Positions 14,276 to 15,468 of a stretch of 15,468 nucleotides of DNA are shown piece by piece. The stretch is from NCBI GenBank assembly GCA_002684175.1, contig NYUU01000080.1, positions 6,117-21,584 of the forward strand. The letters are read 5' to 3'. How positions within the stretch are numbered: the stretch's first letter is position 1; each line of letters opens with the position of its first letter. The notes under the pieces were generated by a model, which saw only the letters and a program-made list of their open reading frames with translations, ran no database searches and had not been told where the DNA came from. Origin of the DNA: Synechococcus sp. CPC35 (GTDB lineage Bacteria; Cyanobacteriota; Cyanobacteriia; PCC-6307; Cyanobiaceae). The position numbers and the translations under genes are program-made.

Positions 14276-15468
14276 ATGGGGAGGATCGTCGGAATCGATC
14301 TTGGGACCACCAATTCCGTTGTCGCGGTGCTGGAGGCTGGCCGGCCCCATGTGATTGCGAATGCGGAAGGCGGACGCACAACACCCTCTGTCGTTGGCTA
14401 CAGCAAGGATCAGGAACTGCTGGTGGGTCAGCTGGCACGACGACAACTGGTGCTGAGCCCGCGTAATACGTTTTCGAACCTGAAGCGGTTCGTCGGCCGT
14501 GACTGGGACGAACTGGATGACAGCAGTCTTTCGGTGCCTTATACGGTTCGTGCCAACGAACGGAATCAGGTCAGGATTCCCTGCCCGGTGACCGAGCGTG
14601 AGTACGCCCCGGAGGAGCTGGTGGCCAGCATCATCCGCAAACTTGTGGACGATGCCTCCACCTATCTGGGGGAGACGGTTGAAGCGGCTGTGGTGACTGT
14701 TCCTGCCTATTTCAACGACGCGCAGAGACAAGCCACCCGGGATGCCGGCCGTCTGGCTGGGATCGAGGTAGAACGCATTCTCAATGAACCGACGGCAGCT
14801 GCCCTCGCCTATGGCTTCGATCGAAGTGCCGTTCGCAGGGTTCTGGTGTTTGACCTCGGAGGCGGCACATTCGATGTGTCACTGCTGCGGATCGCCAACG
14901 GTGTCTTCGATGTCAAAGCCACCAACGGCGACACCCAGCTCGGCGGCAATGATTTTGATCAGCGCATCGTTGAGTGGCTGGCGGAGAGGTTTCAGACTGA
15001 ACATGGTGTTGATCTGCGCAGGGATCGACAGGCTCTTCAGCGACTCACGGAATCCGCTGAAAAGGCAAAGCAGGAACTCTCAGGCGTCCTGACCACCCCC
15101 ATTTCGATGCCATTCATCGCCACCGGTGAGGACGGTCCGCTGCACATCGAAACCGATCTCGATCGCGCCACCTTTGAATCGCTCTGTCCTGATCTGCTGG
15201 ATCGCCTGCTCAATCCAGTTCAGGCAGCGTTGCGGGACTCGGGCTGGGCTGCCGATGACATCGACGATGTTGTGCTCGTTGGTGGGTCGACGCGGATGCC
15301 GATGGTTCAGCAACTGGTTCGCACGCTGATTCCCATTGATCCCTGTCAGTCGGTCAACCCCGATGAGGTGGTTGCCGTTGGTGCAGCCGTGCAGGCTGGA
15401 ATTCTCACCGGTGAACTCCGTGATTTGTTGCTCAATGATGTGACACCCCTGTCTCTGGGACTGGAGAC
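14276..15468 (+). CDS. dnaK: Hsp70 chaperone DnaK paralogue (3' end outside window)
   Basis: The frame from ATG 14276 stays open for 397 codons to the window edge and covers the whole nucleotide-binding domain. Hsp70 signatures are IDLGTTNS (7-14), [41 protein letters not shown] and [10 protein letters not shown], and the last residues ([10 protein letters not shown]) enter the linker and substrate-binding domain. Cyanobacteria carry several DnaKs. The TTNSVVAV start (Val where the stress-inducible DnaK2 has Cys) and [19 protein letters not shown] resemble my memory of marine Synechococcus DnaK1 rather than DnaK2, but this is not certain. The ATG has no good ribosome binding site; GGGT precedes it. 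It lies 281 bases after the tRNA-Ser terminator and presumably has its own promoter. Confidence 0.95.
   Translation, partial: MGRIVGIDLGTTNSVVAVLEAGRPHVIANAEGGRTTPSVVGYSKDQELLVGQLARRQLVLSPRNTFSNLKRFVGRDWDELDDSSLSVPYTVRANERNQVRIPCPVTEREYAPEELVASIIRKLVDDASTYLGETVEAAVVTVPAYFNDAQRQATRDAGRLAGIEVERILNEPTAAALAYGFDRSAVRRVLVFDLGGGTFDVSLLRIANGVFDVKATNGDTQLGGNDFDQRIVEWLAERFQTEHGVDLRRDRQALQRLTESAEKAKQELSGVLTTPISMPFIATGEDGPLHIETDLDRATFESLCPDLLDRLLNPVQAALRDSGWAADDIDDVVLVGGSTRMPMVQQLVRTLIPIDPCQSVNPDEVVAVGAAVQAGILTGELRDLLLNDVTPLSLGLE

Noticed and set aside
1..15468. CRISPR arrays, insertion sequences, attachment sites, CIRCE elements
   Set aside because: No spaced direct repeats, transposase genes, terminal inverted repeats, integrase or TTAGCACTC/GAGTGCTAA pair was seen on reading the window. 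The tRNA-Ser has no 3' duplicate nearby that would mark an integrated element.

Overview
The window looks like chromosome from a marine picocyanobacterium, most likely Synechococcus (subcluster 5). Support comes from a photosystem I subunit (PsaK), the paired cyanobacterial/plastid families DUF2499 (Ycf49-like) and DUF3593, a plant-type FdC2-like ferredoxin, a complete glucosylglycerol synthesis and uptake operon (the compatible solute of moderately halotolerant cyanobacteria), and very short intergenic gaps. Lines counted by hand fall at about 57-70 % GC, apart from a few clearly AT-rich patches. The assignment rests on recognised protein families; no database was searched.

Left part (1-2400): an unrecognised small + strand ORF converges on a - strand cluster read ycf49-like (DUF2499) > DUF3593 > psaK. 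A 56-base divergent spacer separates this cluster from csaB (+ strand), a polysaccharide pyruvyl transferase. An AT-rich convergent spacer of about 390 bases follows.

Centre (2753-8157, all - strand): ggpS > ggtB > ggtC > ggtD > ggtA. Each of the four junctions is a 4-base stop/start overlap, so synthesis of glucosylglycerol-phosphate (GgpS) and the whole ABC importer (binding protein, two permeases, ATPase) should be translationally coupled. The cell would make the osmolyte and recover what leaks out from one transcript. The phosphatase that finishes glucosylglycerol synthesis is not in the window.

Right part (8212-13867, all - strand): fdC2-like ferredoxin > inositol-monophosphatase family protein > hisZ > bacterial-type ferredoxin > htpG > rpmB > prxQ, with gaps of 3 to 93 bases. 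This mixes iron-sulfur proteins, a chaperone, a thiol peroxidase, a ribosomal protein and a histidine-pathway regulator. ggpS begins 54 bases after prxQ, with a candidate -35 box overlapping the prxQ stop codon.

Right edge: tRNA-Ser(GGA) on the + strand starts only 8 bases from the divergently read ferredoxin gene and is followed by a textbook intrinsic terminator. A gene-free 281-base stretch then precedes a dnaK paralogue that runs off the window end.

No mobile element, CRISPR array, prophage or defence gene was found. I see no clearly new system. The points most worth a second look are AT-rich, rare-codon patches inside ggpS and htpG, an unusual cysteine layout in a Tat-exported PrxQ, the head-to-head ferredoxin/tRNA arrangement, and a possible small RNA upstream of dnaK.
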